Shown: positions 8,442-17,690, numbered from the stretch's first letter. The stretch: DNA of 64,000 nucleotides from Pseudonocardia hierapolitana (GCF_007994075.1 NZ_VIWU01000001.1:806001-870000); one strand, 5' to 3'. Numbers and translations: made by a program. Notes: a model not told the origin generated them from the sequence alone.

Positions 8442-9263
8442 TCAGTCCGCGCTCAGGGTCGCCGCGTGGTCGGGCACGTGCCGGAACTGCTCGCGGGGCG
8501 GGCGCTGGTAGCCGCGGGACGGCGGGCGCTCGGGCATCTGCAACGCTGGGCGCTCGACGTGCTCGTAAGGCACGCTGGCCAGCAGGTGTGCCACCATGTT
8601 GATCCGCGCCCGGCGCTTGTTCTCCGCCTCCACGACGAACCACGGCGACACATCGGTGTCGGTGTGTGCGAACATCGCATCCTTCGCCCGTGAGTAATCC
8701 TCCCACCGCGTCAGCGACTCCAGGTCCATGGGCGACAGCTTCCAGCGCCGCATCGGATCCTTCATCCGGGAACGGAAGCGCCGCTCCTGCTCCTGGTCAC
8801 TCACCGAGAACCAGTACTTGCGCAGCATGGTGCCGTCCTCGACGAGCTGCTCCTCGAAGACCGGGCACTGTCGCAGGAAGCGCTCGTACTCCTCGGGCGT
8901 GCAGAAACCCATGACGCGTTCGACTCCGGCGCGGTTGTACCAGCTGCGGTCGAACAGCACGATCTCCCCGGCCGCCGGCAGGTGCTCGATGTAGCGCTGG
9001 AAGTACCACTGGGTTCGCTGGCGCTCGGTGGGTGCGGGCAGCGCGACGATCCGACACACCCGGGGATTGAGGTATTCCGCGACGCGTTGGATTGCACCCC
9101 CCTTACCTGCGGCGTCTCGGCCTTCGAACACGACGACCAGCCGAGTGCCGCTGCTGCGCACCCACTCCTGCATCTCCACCAGCTCGCGCTGCAAACGCAG
9201 CATCTCCCGTTCGTAGATCTTCTTCGGCAGCTTCTCGGTCGGGGCGGTCGGGGTCGCGGTCAT
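8442..9263 (-). CDS. ppk2: Polyphosphate kinase 2
   Basis: A 273-residue single-domain PPK2. It uses polyphosphate to phosphorylate nucleotides (usually GDP/ADP to the triphosphate, or the reverse). Walker A is FEGRDAAGKGG (residues 46-56), the Walker B/lid region is IVLFDRSWYNRAGVE (101-115), and the KDPMRRWKLSPMDLES stretch is diagnostic. The family includes nucleoside di- and monophosphate kinases, and which donor direction dominates cannot be told here. The ATG at 9263 is chosen because it precedes the conserved TEKLPKKIYEREM region. It is divergent from a broken BrkB gene. Such enzymes are common in starvation and hypoxia regulons. Confidence 0.9.
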   Translation of the reverse strand: MTATPTAPTEKLPKKIYEREMLRLQRELVEMQEWVRSSGTRLVVVFEGRDAAGKGGAIQRVAEYLNPRVCRIVALPAPTERQRTQWYFQRYIEHLPAAGEIVLFDRSWYNRAGVERVMGFCTPEEYERFLRQCPVFEEQLVEDGTMLRKYWFSVSDQEQERRFRSRMKDPMRRWKLSPMDLESLTRWEDYSRAKDAMFAHTDTDVSPWFVVEAENKRRARINMVAHLLASVPYEHVERPALQMPERPPSRGYQRPPREQFRHVPDHAATLSAD

Positions 9264-9443
9264 GCCCAGCCTCCTGCGGAACGGGATCCGCGCGCAGGGT
9301 TCCCGGGCCGGCACCGCCGGTAACCCTCCCCCTCCCCCGGGGTTCACGCCGCTGCGCCGGTCCGAACCTCCGGGGAGCAAGGTGATCACTAGAGCCAGGC
9401 TGTTGCGGGGTGGGGGCCGGGCGCCCGGGGGTACCTCCCTGCC

Positions 9444-10130
9444 GTGGGAGCGATCCGGTGGCTCGACGAGTACCAGCGCCGGCACCGGTGGCTCGGACAG
9501 CCGATCGCGGTGGTGTACAAGTTCGCCGACGACCAGGCGGGTACCTCGCCGCCCTCATCACCTACTACGGGTTTCTCTCCCTCTTCCCGCTGTTGCTGAT
9601 CTTCTCCACCGTGCTCGGGTTCGCGCTTCCCGGTAACGAGACGCTGCAGCAGCAGCTCGTCGACAGCGCACTGGCCCTGTCCGGGTCTGGCCGCGGGAGC
9701 GGGGGACGTTGGCGCACATCTGGGCGTCGGAATGCGGGTGGCGGCCGTCGTGGTCTCGGTCGCGGCCAACTGCGCGCTGGTGCTGCAAGCCTTTCGGGCG
9801 CTCACCTCGCGACCGGTGACCGTCCGCGACGTCCTGCCGGGCGCCATCCTCGCCGCACTCGCCTTCCAGGTGCTATTGACGACGGGCGCCTTCTTCGTCC
9901 GCACCGGACTGTTGGGCTCCAGCCAGGTCTACGGACTCTTCGGGATCGTGCTCGGGCTCATGGCCTGGATCTACCTCGAGGCGGTCATCCTCGTGCTCGC
10001 AGCCGAACTCAACGTGGTGCTGGCCCGGCGGCTACGGCCGCGCTCACTGCTCACCCCGTTCATCGAGGACCACGATCTCACCAGCGCCGACCGCCGCACG
10101 AGATGGAGTACGGCCACAGTGACCAGGGGG
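9444..10130 (+). pseudogene. YihY/BrkB-family membrane protein (decayed)
   Basis: The GTG at 9444 begins a normal BrkB N-terminus (IAVVYKFADDQ). The frame slips at about 9536-9545 and continues GYLAALITYYGFLSLFPLLL. After QQQLVDSALA the middle of the protein, about 100 residues, is missing. A third frame resumes with AAVVVSVAANCALVLQAF, VRDVLPGAILAALAFQVL and the closing ARRLRPRSLLTPF. Family members have six membrane helices; here about half remain. The internal deletion shows real decay, not a single base-calling slip. Confidence 0.75.
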
Positions 10131-10523
10131 CGGCCGTTGTCGAGCGCAACGCCGCCCATGGCAGGGCCGACAGTGGCCGGCGCGGCACGATCGTCACCCG
10201 TTCCGCGGTTCACTCGGACAGCGCGGCGATCCGCCGCTGCAAACCCTGCGGGAGCAGCCGCCTGCCGAGCTCCGTCCATTGTCCGACCGGCACCGGTTAC
10301 GAGGGCGGGCCGGTCCGGCGCGCACCTTGCATCAGGCACACCCAGAAGCGGCCCTTCCGCGTGGCCCTCGCCACACGCTTACGACAAATCGAGAACCCTT
10401 GGTCGCCACGACCCAAGTCGCATAGTTGCCGACGGAGACAAGTGCCAAACCAAGTATGAAATTGAGCTCGAGCTCAGATTGGGAACGGCGCGGAGCCAGC
10501 GCGCATTCGTCAGATGCTCGTGC
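10131..10523. other. Stretch without recognisable gene
   Basis: Nothing recognisable on either strand between the BrkB remnant and the MHS transporter stop codon. The last 130 bases are comparatively AT-rich. Confidence 0.4.
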
Positions 10524-11873
10524 TCAGTCAGGCCGGGTGCGGCGCACCCGCGTGTGGAACGCGGCATCCTCGGCGTCCAGATCGGCCTTGGCGGTCTCCC
10601 GCGCGATGACGACGCACATGATAGTGATCGCGAGGACGACCACGGCGTACAGCGACACGACCAGCGACGTGTCGTACCTGCTCAGCAGGGCTGTCGCGAT
10701 GATGGGGGCGAGCGCGCCACCGATCACACCTGCCAGCTGGTAGCCCATGGACGCGCCGCTATAGCGCACCTGGGTCGGGAACATCTCGGCGATGAACGAC
10801 GCCTGCGGCCCGTACATTGCGGCGTGCAGCAGCAGCGCCACCACCGCGGCGAGGACGATCAGCGCGAAGCTGCCGGTGTCGAGCAGCGCGAAGAACGCGA
10901 ACGTCCAGGCGGCGGCGCCGATCGCCCCGGCCAGGTAGACGGGGCGGCGTCCGATCCGGTCGGACAGCGCCCCGAACAGCGGGATGAACACCACCTGGAA
11001 CGTCGCAGCGATCAGCACGGCATTGAGCGCGTAGCTCTGCGGCAGGCCGAGGTAGGTCACAATGTAGGTGGTGATGAACAGGACGAACAAGTAGAACACC
11101 ACGTCCACGCCGACCCGCGCACCGATGGCCAGCAGAACCTGCCGCGGGTAGCTGCGCAGCACGTCGACGATCGGGGCCCGCGCCTTCTCCTGCTTCGCCT
11201 CGACCTGCTCGAACGCGGGACTCTCCGCGATCGTCAACCGGATCCACAGCCCTACCAGCACGAGCACCCCGCTGAGCAGGAACGGGACCCGCCACCCCCA
11301 GGCCAGGAAGGCCTCGTCCGAGCTGACCGCCGCCATCAGCGAGAGCATGCCGTTGGCGAGCAGCAGCCCGATCGGCACGCCGACCTGCGGCCAGCTCGCG
11401 TTGAGGCCGCGCTTGCTGCGATCGCCAGACTCGAGCGTCATCAGGACGGCGCCGCCCCACTCGCCGCCGAGCCCGAGCCCCTGCAGGAAGCGCAGGAGGA
11501 CGAGCAGGATCGGCGCCCACACCCCGATCGTGGCGTAGGTGGGCATCAGCCCGATCAGGAACGTCGCGATGCCCATCAGCAGGAGCGTGGCGACCAGGAC
11601 GTTCTTGCGCCCCACCTTGTCGCCGTAGTGCCCGAAGACGATCCCGCCCAGCGGCCGTGCCACGAACCCAACGGCGAACGTCGTGAAGGCCAGCAGGGTG
11701 CCGACGAGCGGGTCGAAGGTCGGGAAGAACAGCTGGTTGAACACCAGCGCGGCGGCGGTGCCGTAGATGAAGAAGTCGTACCACTCGAGGGAGGTGCCCA
11801 CCAGGCTCGCGACGACCACCCGACGCACCGACGACGGCTGCCGCACTCCCCGACCGACAGACGATGCTGACAT
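10524..11873 (-). CDS. MFS transporter, metabolite:H+ symporter (MHS) family
   Basis: A 449-residue permease, full length for MHS proteins, which carry shikimate, citrate, alpha-ketoglutarate, proline/betaine or similar compounds with protons. The opening SLVGTSLEWYDFFIYGTAAA and the loop GHYGDKVGRKNVLV (motif A) are diagnostic, and GLGLGGEWGGAVLM marks helix 5. About twelve hydrophobic segments are visible. The ATG at 11873 has a good GGAGGAG site. It has no operon partner, so the substrate cannot be assigned. Codon use and length look intact, in contrast to the flanking remnants. Confidence 0.88.
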   Translation of the reverse strand: MSASSVGRGVRQPSSVRRVVVASLVGTSLEWYDFFIYGTAAALVFNQLFFPTFDPLVGTLLAFTTFAVGFVARPLGGIVFGHYGDKVGRKNVLVATLLLMGIATFLIGLMPTYATIGVWAPILLVLLRFLQGLGLGGEWGGAVLMTLESGDRSKRGLNASWPQVGVPIGLLLANGMLSLMAAVSSDEAFLAWGWRVPFLLSGVLVLVGLWIRLTIAESPAFEQVEAKQEKARAPIVDVLRSYPRQVLLAIGARVGVDVVFYLFVLFITTYIVTYLGLPQSYALNAVLIAATFQVVFIPLFGALSDRIGRRPVYLAGAIGAAAWTFAFFALLDTGSFALIVLAAVVALLLHAAMYGPQASFIAEMFPTQVRYSGASMGYQLAGVIGGALAPIIATALLSRYDTSLVVSLYAVVVLAITIMCVVIARETAKADLDAEDAAFHTRVRRTRPD

Positions 11874-11965
11874 CGGAACTCCTCCGTCCCGTGACCAGAT
11901 GGTGGAGGTGGTGTTCCCCGATCGCGGGCGCGTTAGTTGTACATGACCTGGGATGTGATTGATGA

Positions 11966-12165
11966 TCATGCAGCGAGTCGGGTCGCTGGGGTCGGCCGCC
12001 GAGGGTGGTGTGGGCGCTCGAGTTTGTAGCCTTGCACCCACCTGCGCAGGGCGGTGAGCCGGGCGGTGCTGGACAGCGGGATTAGCCGGCCTCGGCGGCG
12101 TTTGGCGAGCAGCAGCGACAACAGCTTGGTGGTGCCAGTGACGGTGGAGTCGGCGGAGCTGTGCT
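11966..12165 (-). pseudogene. C-terminal protein remnant, family unknown
   Basis: The minus strand reads a sensible 60-residue tail, TTKLLSLLLAKRRRG, RLIPLSSTARLTALRRW and VQGYKLERPHHPRRP, ending at a stop near 11966. There is no start or in-frame upstream partner. The basic tail resembles ends of nucleic-acid-binding proteins, but I cannot name a family. Confidence 0.3.
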
Positions 12166-12187
12166 GCGCAGCTCGGCGTAGCCTCGC

Positions 12188-12430
12188 TCAGTCGCCGCGG
12201 CGCACGTCGTCCTCGCCCAGCGCGGCGACGAATGCTTCCGCCAGCGCTCGCCACTGCGCGAACGGCACCTCCGACCCTCGGCCACAGCGTCCCCGCACTC
12301 CTCGATGGGCCAGTCCTGCCGCAGCACCGGCACGTGCTCTGGTCCGTCGGACGACCAGTAGGCGACGTGCGACCCGCGCCGGTTCTCGATGTCACGCAGG
12401 ATGCGCCCGCCGCCCGGGTGACCAGGCCCC
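12188..12430 (-). pseudogene. Frameshifted hypothetical protein remnant
   Basis: Two frames on the minus strand together give RGSHVAYWSSDGPEHVPVL, RQDWPIEE and then EVPFAQWRALAEAFVAAL-GEDDVRRGD before a stop at 12188. Each part has natural composition, so this is a small gene broken by a frameshift near 12300. The family is not recognised. Confidence 0.35.
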
Positions 12431-12712
12431 GTTCGCCTCGGTGGTGGAGGCGGGGGGCCGCTCGGGCTGACAGGCGCAGGCGGGCCGGCACTGCACCGAA
12501 CATCCCGCACCGCCGGGCATGATCTCGCCCTCGAAAAGACCTGTCCGCGGTATCCCCCGCTCGGCTCAACCACACCGTGCTGTTCGTGGCCGATCCCACG
12601 CGCTTGGCCGCTTTCACCGAGAGGCCCTGGGCACGGGCCGGTCGCCCGTGCGGCGCCCCTGGGCTCACTCCACGCGCTGTCCACGCCAATACGGGCGACC
12701 GAACGGTCAGCG

Positions 12713-13419
12713 TTGACCACGGACGCCTCAGTCAGCAGACGCGCGCTCCTGGGCACGGCCGCCGCGGCGAGCGTGTGCGCCGCTGTCACCAGTTGTGCCT
12801 CGCACTCCGCCGGCCCGGCCCGAGCAGGAGCCAGCGGGAGTGTGCCAGGCCTGAGCCCACGAGATCAACATCAGGAACAGCGAGCAAGGCGCCCCCGTCG
12901 ACTACGCCCGACTGGCCGACGTCCACGACGTGCTCCCCCCCTTCGGAAGTCGGTGCGACCCCTGAGCTGACAGCCCCGGACATGCATCCGTTTCCGAGGA
13001 CGACCGGACCAGAGTCTCGTCCGTCCTCGTGCCCCACGGCCCGGTCTTTCCCTCCTTCGGCTATCGGTTCGACACCGACGACGGCTCCATCACCTTCTCA
13101 GGGGACACAGCGCGCTCCACGAACGTCGCACGCCTTGCGGCCGGTACCGACGTCCTGGTCCACGGAGCCATCAACGTCGACTACTACGCGAAGGCGGTCG
13201 GCGAAGCAGGCTCGATTGAACACATGAAAAGCCGATACGACGCCCGACGACGTCGGCCGGGTCGCTTCCGATGCGTCTGCGAAGCCGGTCGTGCTGAGCC
13301 ATATCGGCCCGGGCGACCCGTTTTTCGACGGGCCTCGGTTCGCCGGACTGACCGTTGGGCCGGCCGCTCCCGGTGTTTCGTGGGGCAGTTCCTCGAGGAA
13401 CAGCCGGATCACGGCCACC
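12713..13419 (+). pseudogene. Tat-exported metallo-beta-lactamase-fold hydrolase (decayed)
   Basis: A TTG start at 12713 begins a twin-arginine signal (SRRALLG) followed by a hydrophobic stretch and a lipobox-like VTSC. The metal-binding HxHxDH region is absent, deleted together with roughly the first 150 residues of the domain. Coding resumes as VFPSFGYRFDTDDGSITFSG, DTARSTNVARLAAGTDVLVH and, after frame changes, TPDDVGRVASDASAKPVVLS-HIGPGD, the typical C-terminal half of ribonuclease-Z-like exported hydrolases. Several frameshifts plus the deletion make this a clear pseudogene. Confidence 0.7.
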
Positions 13420-13499
13420 AGGACGCGGACGGACGAAACCCCGAGGCCGTCCGCGGCCCCGGTCGCGTGGCCACCGCGACCACTCCAATGCGGGAGTCA

Positions 13500-13719
13500 C
13501 TACGACCTACGTCGCGCGAACGGACCGTGCGGGGCGATCACGACCGCGGCGACGGGGTTGGCGTGCAGATTCCGCAGAGTGGCGCCTGTGTTCTCGAGGG
13601 CCCGGACCAGGGTGAACGGATCGAGTTCGGCGTAGAACGCACCCGCGTTCCACATCCCCTCGCCGGCGGTGGCGAGGACCGCCTGGCGCACCCGATCGCG
13701 GACATCGGCGACTTTCATC
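13500..13719 (-). pseudogene. Pyridoxamine-phosphate-oxidase-fold protein, N-terminal piece
   Basis: From the ATG at 13719 (overlapping the upstream stop as ATGA) the frame reads MKVADVRDRVRQAVLATAGE, an FYAELDPFTLVRALENTGAT segment and ANPVAAVVIAPHGPFAR, the N-terminal half of a PPOX-like flavin or F420 split-barrel protein. It ends after about 72 residues, where intact relatives are roughly 130-150. The position suggests it was the last gene of the SDR-VOC-sigma operon. Confidence 0.55.
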
Positions 13720-13957
13720 GCGTCAAGACTTCGAGCAGGGCAACTTGGTCTAAAGGCCATCGCGTAGTGACTCTCTGGGTGTTCCTTGGCGTCACGAACG
13801 GCAGCAAAAGACCGACGGCGCCACGAGCTCTGCGGGCGGCGCGACCTTCCGTTTCGAAGGTCGTCTCGACTTCTGCTCGGCCGTTGTCGACCGAGGGCAC
13901 CCGCCGGACGGTGAGCCGTCCTCGCTCTTCGGTCAGAAGCCGCCCAGTGGATGCCAT
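13715..13957 (-). CDS. Small protein of unknown function, possibly truncated
   Basis: An 80-residue frame sits between the sigma factor (ending 13972) and the PPOX piece, with a 14-bp gap on one side and an ATGA overlap on the other. The first half (MASTGRLLTEERGRLTVRRV, VETTFETEG) looks like genuine protein. The second half is Arg-rich and may be out-of-frame sequence, so the reading frame may have shifted inside the gene. I cannot assign a family. Confidence 0.4.
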   Translation of the reverse strand: MASTGRLLTEERGRLTVRRVPSVDNGRAEVETTFETEGRAARRARGAVGLLLPFVTPRNTQRVTTRWPLDQVALLEVLTR

Positions 13958-13971
13958 GGGAGCCCTACTCG

Positions 13972-14955
13972 TCAATGGCTGGTTGCGATGATGAAGGCGT
14001 TGATCTCGTCGATCAGCGAGCCGCGGAGCGTGAGCACGGCGAGGTGGTTCGGCACGAAGGTCCCGCTCGTGTCTCGGCTGTGACCCATGACCGCGAGCTG
14101 GCCGTTGGCGCGGGTGGGGGTCATCCGCCACGTCATCCGGCCGCTGAGCGGCAGTTTCTCGAGGCCGGTGACGACCGCGTCCCGGCCGCGGTACCACGTT
14201 GCGGTCGGCGGCATCGCGATCGTCGCGCTGTCGGTCAGCATCGCCGCGATCGCGTCGACATCGTTCCGCTCCCAAGCCCGGACGTAGCGGTCCACGATCG
14301 CTCGCAGCCGCTCGTCACCGAGCGATCGCAGTGTCGCCTGCTGACTGAGCTCGGGGATACGGTCCTCGACGGTGTGGTGGGCGCGCTGCAACATGCTGTA
14401 CACCGACGCCGGGGTCGTCTCCAGCGCCGCGGCGACCTCCGCGCCGGAGAAGCCGAGCACGTCGCGCAAGATCAGCACCGCCCGTTGGCGGGCCGGTAGG
14501 TGCTGCAGCGCTGCGATGAACGCCAGCTCGATGCTCTCGCGCTGCTCGTACCGCGCCTCCGGGCCGGCCGGCCCGGCGTCGAGACCGAGCCGCTCGTCGG
14601 GGTAGGGCTCGATCCAGATCGATTCGACGAGCGGCTCGCCGAGCGGACGGTGCGGATCGGCCGGCGGACCGTAGCCGATCGGCAGCACGCGTCCGGGTCG
14701 GCGCTCGATCGCCCTCAGGCAGGCGTTGGTCGCGATCGTGTACAACCACGAACGAATCGAGCTTCGGCCCTGGAACGACGACAGACTCCGCCACGCCCGC
14801 AACAGCGTCTCCTGCACCGCGTCCTCGGCATCGTGGACCGAACCGAGCATCCGGTAACAGTGCGCGTGCAGCGCACGGCGGTGCGCCTCGACGAGCTCCG
14901 CGTAAGCGCTCTCGTTCCCCGCGACGGCGGCGTCGAGCAGCGTCGACTCGGTCAT
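13972..14955 (-). CDS. ECF sigma factor with C-terminal SnoaL-like domain
   Basis: A 327-residue sigma-70 family protein. Region 2 (residues about 10-65, AYAELVEAHRRALHAHCYRM and DAEDAVQETLLRAW) binds the core enzyme and -10. Region 4 (about 150-200, LPARQRAVLILRDVLGFSGA with the helix-turn-helix) binds -35. Residues 205-327 form a SnoaL/NTF2-like domain (DRYVRAWERNDVDAIAAMLT), which marks the group of ECF factors controlled by a fused C-terminal domain and not by a separate anti-sigma. It overlaps the upstream VOC gene by 4 bp (ATGA), so the two are translationally coupled. No anti-sigma gene is visible. Confidence 0.9.
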   Translation of the reverse strand: MTESTLLDAAVAGNESAYAELVEAHRRALHAHCYRMLGSVHDAEDAVQETLLRAWRSLSSFQGRSSIRSWLYTIATNACLRAIERRPGRVLPIGYGPPADPHRPLGEPLVESIWIEPYPDERLGLDAGPAGPEARYEQRESIELAFIAALQHLPARQRAVLILRDVLGFSGAEVAAALETTPASVYSMLQRAHHTVEDRIPELSQQATLRSLGDERLRAIVDRYVRAWERNDVDAIAAMLTDSATIAMPPTATWYRGRDAVVTGLEKLPLSGRMTWRMTPTRANGQLAVMGHSRDTSGTFVPNHLAVLTLRGSLIDEINAFIIATSH

Positions 14956-15335
14956 CCGATTCCCCTCACGAGAGGCTGCTTCGGCTGCCAGAGCGCGATC
15001 TCGCCGCCCACACTCGACCGCAGCACACTGGTCCATCCCGCCGGTCCCTCCCGAGGCTGGAGCAGTACCGACGCGCCGAGCCGGCGTCCCCGCTCGGTGA
15101 TCACCTCGATCTCCTCGACCTCCACGTACGGTAGCCACGTGGTGTGCGTCGTCCCACACTCGACGATCCCGCCGTCGAGCGGACCGCCGAGCGCGAGCGC
15201 ATGGTAGGAACCCCGGCGAACGTCGATCCGCTCCGTTCGCCACCGCAGCAGCCGGTCGTAGAACCTGCTCGCGCCACCCAGATCGTGAGTGTGCAGCTCC
15301 AGGTGCACGACCCGGCTCGGTTCGGGGAGACTCAT
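14952..15335 (-). CDS. VOC-family (glyoxalase-fold) protein
   Basis: A 127-residue protein with two beta-alpha-beta-beta-beta modules: RVVHLELHTHDLGGASRFYD near the N-terminus and GASVLLQPREGPAGWTSVLR near the end. VOC proteins bind a divalent metal and act as lyases, dioxygenases or resistance proteins. The exact reaction is not predictable. The stop codon overlaps the sigma-factor start (ATGA), and the gene begins 9 bases after the SDR stop, so all three are one operon. Its coupling to the sigma factor suggests it could sense the signal or remove the inducer. Confidence 0.8.
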   Translation of the reverse strand: MSLPEPSRVVHLELHTHDLGGASRFYDRLLRWRTERIDVRRGSYHALALGGPLDGGIVECGTTHTTWLPYVEVEEIEVITERGRRLGASVLLQPREGPAGWTSVLRSSVGGEIALWQPKQPLVRGIG

Positions 15336-15344
15336 GAACCACCC

Positions 15345-16103
15345 CTACGCCGGGATCGCGACGATCGCCGCCATCTGCCGCTCCACGCTCTTGGGCGAGG
15401 AGTGGAACTGCTCACCGAAGGCCATGGCGAACGGGTCCGGGAAGATGTCCTCGGTGCCCGCCTCGACGCCGTCGAGGACCTCGTTCGCGACGTCCTCGGG
15501 CGCGGTCTTCTCGAACTGAGGCGGGAGGTCCTTGGTCATATCGGTGTCGACGGGCCCCGGGTAGACGCCATGCACGGTGACGCCCCGGCCCGCCAACAGC
15601 GCGCGCGAGGCCTGGGTCAGCGAGTGCTGCGCGGCCTTCGACGCGCTGTACGTGGGTTGGAGTGGCACATTGGTGAGTCCAGCCGCCGAACCGACGTTGA
15701 CGATGACGCCACCGCGGCGCACCAGCGTGTCCCCGAAGCGCTGCAGCATCCGCAGGGCACCGAAATAGTTGACTTCCATCTCGCGCCGAGCCACGTCGAC
15801 GATCGCCTCGTCGGTCAGCTCCGTCGGCTCGAACGCGCCCGCGTTGTTGATCAGCACATCGACGTCCGTGGCCTCGCGTGCGACCTCGGCGACCTGGTCG
15901 GCGTCGGTGACGTCCAATCGCAACGCAACCACGCGAGAGCCATAGCGCTCCTGCAACACCGCGAGCGTCTTCGGATCACGCGCCGTGGCGTAGACCTTCT
16001 CCGCGCCGCGCGCCAGCAGCGCCTCGGTGATCGCGCGGCCGATGCCCCTGTTGGCGCCGGTCACCAGCGCTACCGATCCTTCGATGCGCGTAGCACCCTG
16101 CAT
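15345..16103 (-). CDS. Short-chain dehydrogenase/reductase
   Basis: A 252-residue classical SDR. The cofactor motif is VALVTGANRGIGRAI (TGxxxGxG), followed by the NNAGAFEP motif, the catalytic Ser in NVGSAAG and the YSASKAA active site with Tyr and Lys. The basic/acidic pattern after the glycine motif (ARD) leaves NAD versus NADP undecided. It starts at the ATG at 16103, after GAGGAGG. It heads the operon SDR-VOC-ECF sigma. This arrangement fits a self-contained stress or carbonyl-detoxification unit. Confidence 0.88.
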   Translation of the reverse strand: MQGATRIEGSVALVTGANRGIGRAITEALLARGAEKVYATARDPKTLAVLQERYGSRVVALRLDVTDADQVAEVAREATDVDVLINNAGAFEPTELTDEAIVDVARREMEVNYFGALRMLQRFGDTLVRRGGVIVNVGSAAGLTNVPLQPTYSASKAAQHSLTQASRALLAGRGVTVHGVYPGPVDTDMTKDLPPQFEKTAPEDVANEVLDGVEAGTEDIFPDPFAMAFGEQFHSSPKSVERQMAAIVAIPA

Positions 16104-16263
16104 GTCTGCCTCCTCTGATTGCGTGTCGTAGGTGGAGATCCGGGGAGGCGCCGGAATCCATCGGTCGACGGCCCTGTCGGGCGGCATCAGAGACCGGTAC
16201 CCACCGCGCGCGCCGACACCATCGCCGATCTCCCCGCAGTGATCAGGCGGAAGTGGCTGAGTA

Positions 16264-16277
16264 AGAGGTCCTAACAG
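16264..16277. repeat. Candidate terminal inverted repeat of the IS5-type remnant
   Basis: TAAGAGGTCCTAAC lies 30 bases past the transposase stop codon. Read outward it is GTTAGGACCTCTTA, similar in style to the ends of IS5-group elements. The other end of the element is not present in the window. Confidence 0.35.
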
Positions 16278-16306
16278 AATCGACGGACGTACCGATAGGT
16301 GATCAC

Positions 16307-16665
16307 TCAGGTGGCCAGGCCGAGGAACGCCTCGTGGATGTCGTCGCCGCGTTCCCACCGGATCCGCAGCCGCTTCATCCCGTGATACCAGGCCAGGGTG
16401 CGCTCCACGACCCAGCGGTAGATCCCCAGCCCCGATCCGTGGGCCACCCCGCGGCGGGCGATCACCAGGCGGATGCCGGTGGCCCGCACCCGCCGTCGGT
16501 ACTTGTCGTGGTCGTAGCCCCGGTCGGCGTAGAGCCGTTCCGGGCGGCGGCGGGGACGCCCCCGCCGGCCGCGCACCGGCGGTACCGCGGCGAGCAGGGG
16601 CAGCAGCTGGGTGACGTCGTGGCGGTTCCCGCCGGTCAGCGAGACGGCCAGCGGGATGCCCCACC
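16307..16665 (-). mobile_element. IS5-family transposase, C-terminal fragment
   Basis: The minus strand reads IPLAVSLTGGNRHDVTQLLP in one frame and then, after a frameshift near 16580-16660, RPERLYADRGYDHDKYRRRV and YRWVVERTLAWYHGMKRLRI to the stop at 16307. The DRGYD and the closing W-(x)-ER-x(3)-W pattern belong to DDE transposases of the IS5 family. The N-terminal half is missing, so it is immobile. Confidence 0.8.
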
Positions 16666-16861
16666 CTCGGTCAGGACCCGTTGGCCAGCAGGTAGCCCGG
16701 ATCGGGTGATGCTCCGCTGTCTTGATCTTGTTGGGGAGGTCAGGCCAGAACTCGACCTACCCGAAGCCCACCAGCTCGAACATCCGATCCCGGGCCGCGA
16801 CGGTGTGGGTGAGGTCCTGGTGCTGGTTCTCGAAGGGAGTCTCGAGGGTGTCGATACGCTG

Positions 16862-17236
16862 TTAAGTCCGGCCGCGGTGTGTCCGGGGCGCGTTGGCCGG
16901 GGTGACGGAGGCCCCAGCGGCAGACCCGGCAACGGCGAAGGCCGACGCCATGCCCGCGGCCTCAAGGGCAAACTGCACGGGCGACGGATCGCGATAGACC
17001 AGCTGGAGCGGCACGCCACTGACCGTCGCACGATCCGCCACGCACAGCAGTACCTGTAGGCCGGCAACACCAAAGAAGGTGACTTCGCTCAGGTCGAGCA
17101 CCAGCGTCGACGGCACGCGGTCGAGTTGACGGTGCACGGCCGCACTCAAGCGGGCCGCGGCGGCTGCGTCGACCTCACCGACTGCCGCAATCGCGACCGT
17201 GCAGTCGGGGCGGCATTCCACATCCAGGGCGAGCAT
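16862..17236 (-). CDS. STAS-domain anti-sigma-factor antagonist-like protein
   Basis: A 124-residue single STAS domain. It opens LALDVECRPDCTVAIAAVGE and contains the core VPSTLVLDLSEVTFFGVAGL with the phosphorylatable Ser position replaced: the usual DSSG is FFGVAG here. Antagonists of this type bind anti-sigma kinases, and the serine is normally their switch. Its loss suggests an unregulated or differently used protein. The ATG at 17236 follows GGGAGG. The tail after residue 105 is low-complexity and may be unstructured. No partner kinase is visible nearby. Confidence 0.7.
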   Translation of the reverse strand: MLALDVECRPDCTVAIAAVGEVDAAAAARLSAAVHRQLDRVPSTLVLDLSEVTFFGVAGLQVLLCVADRATVSGVPLQLVYRDPSPVQFALEAAGMASAFAVAGSAAGASVTPANAPRTHRGRT

Positions 17237-17319
17237 TGGTGCGCCTCCCGGGCCTCGTCGCCCGATGAACCTCGACCCCGAGACGGCCGAGACTGAGCGA
17301 ATACCCAGCCAGGAAGCGC

Positions 17320-17690
17320 GCCACGCTCGCCGCCAGTCGCTATTTGCGCGGTCCGGCGCCCCAGCCCCACGCTCCCACCCCCGGAGCGGGTGCCGCAGCG
17401 CCGGCCGGTGCTCGCCGACACCGCCACTGAACGCGAGCACGTCGAGCCCGTCCATCGCCGCGGCCATGGTGGCAACGAGCGCTCGTGCCAGGTGCGCCCA
17501 CACGTCGAGCGCGAGCACGGCGTCGTCGTCGCCGAGGTTCGGCCTGCGTGAGCACGTCCCCCCGGTCGAACGGGCCGGCGATCCCGAGTGCCGGTCAAGT
17601 GCGTCGGCGACCATCCCGGCGTCCACGCAGCCGAGACCGGGCGCACGCCTGCTGCTTGGGCCGGCGGGCACGTACGGATACCTGCCCGGT
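17320..17690 (-). pseudogene. ackA: Acetate kinase, C-terminal remnant
   Basis: Several minus-strand frames combine into the end of acetate kinase: MVADALDRHSG, then ALDVWAHLARALVATMAAAM-DGLDVLAFSGGVGEHRPALR. The last part is the conserved GGVGE(N/H) adenosine-binding segment. The N-terminal two thirds, with the phosphate-binding NxGSSS motif, are absent, and at least two frameshifts interrupt the rest. The STAS gene lies directly downstream. Confidence 0.65.

Noticed and set aside
8442..9485. A longer start for PPK2 at 9485
   Set aside because: The extra 74 residues are Pro/Arg-rich and would overlap the divergent BrkB start. The ATG at 9263 matches the family N-terminus.
10540..11870. Long plus-strand frame antisense to the MHS transporter
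   Set aside because: Gln/His/Arg-rich composition and no motif. The transporter on the minus strand is complete.
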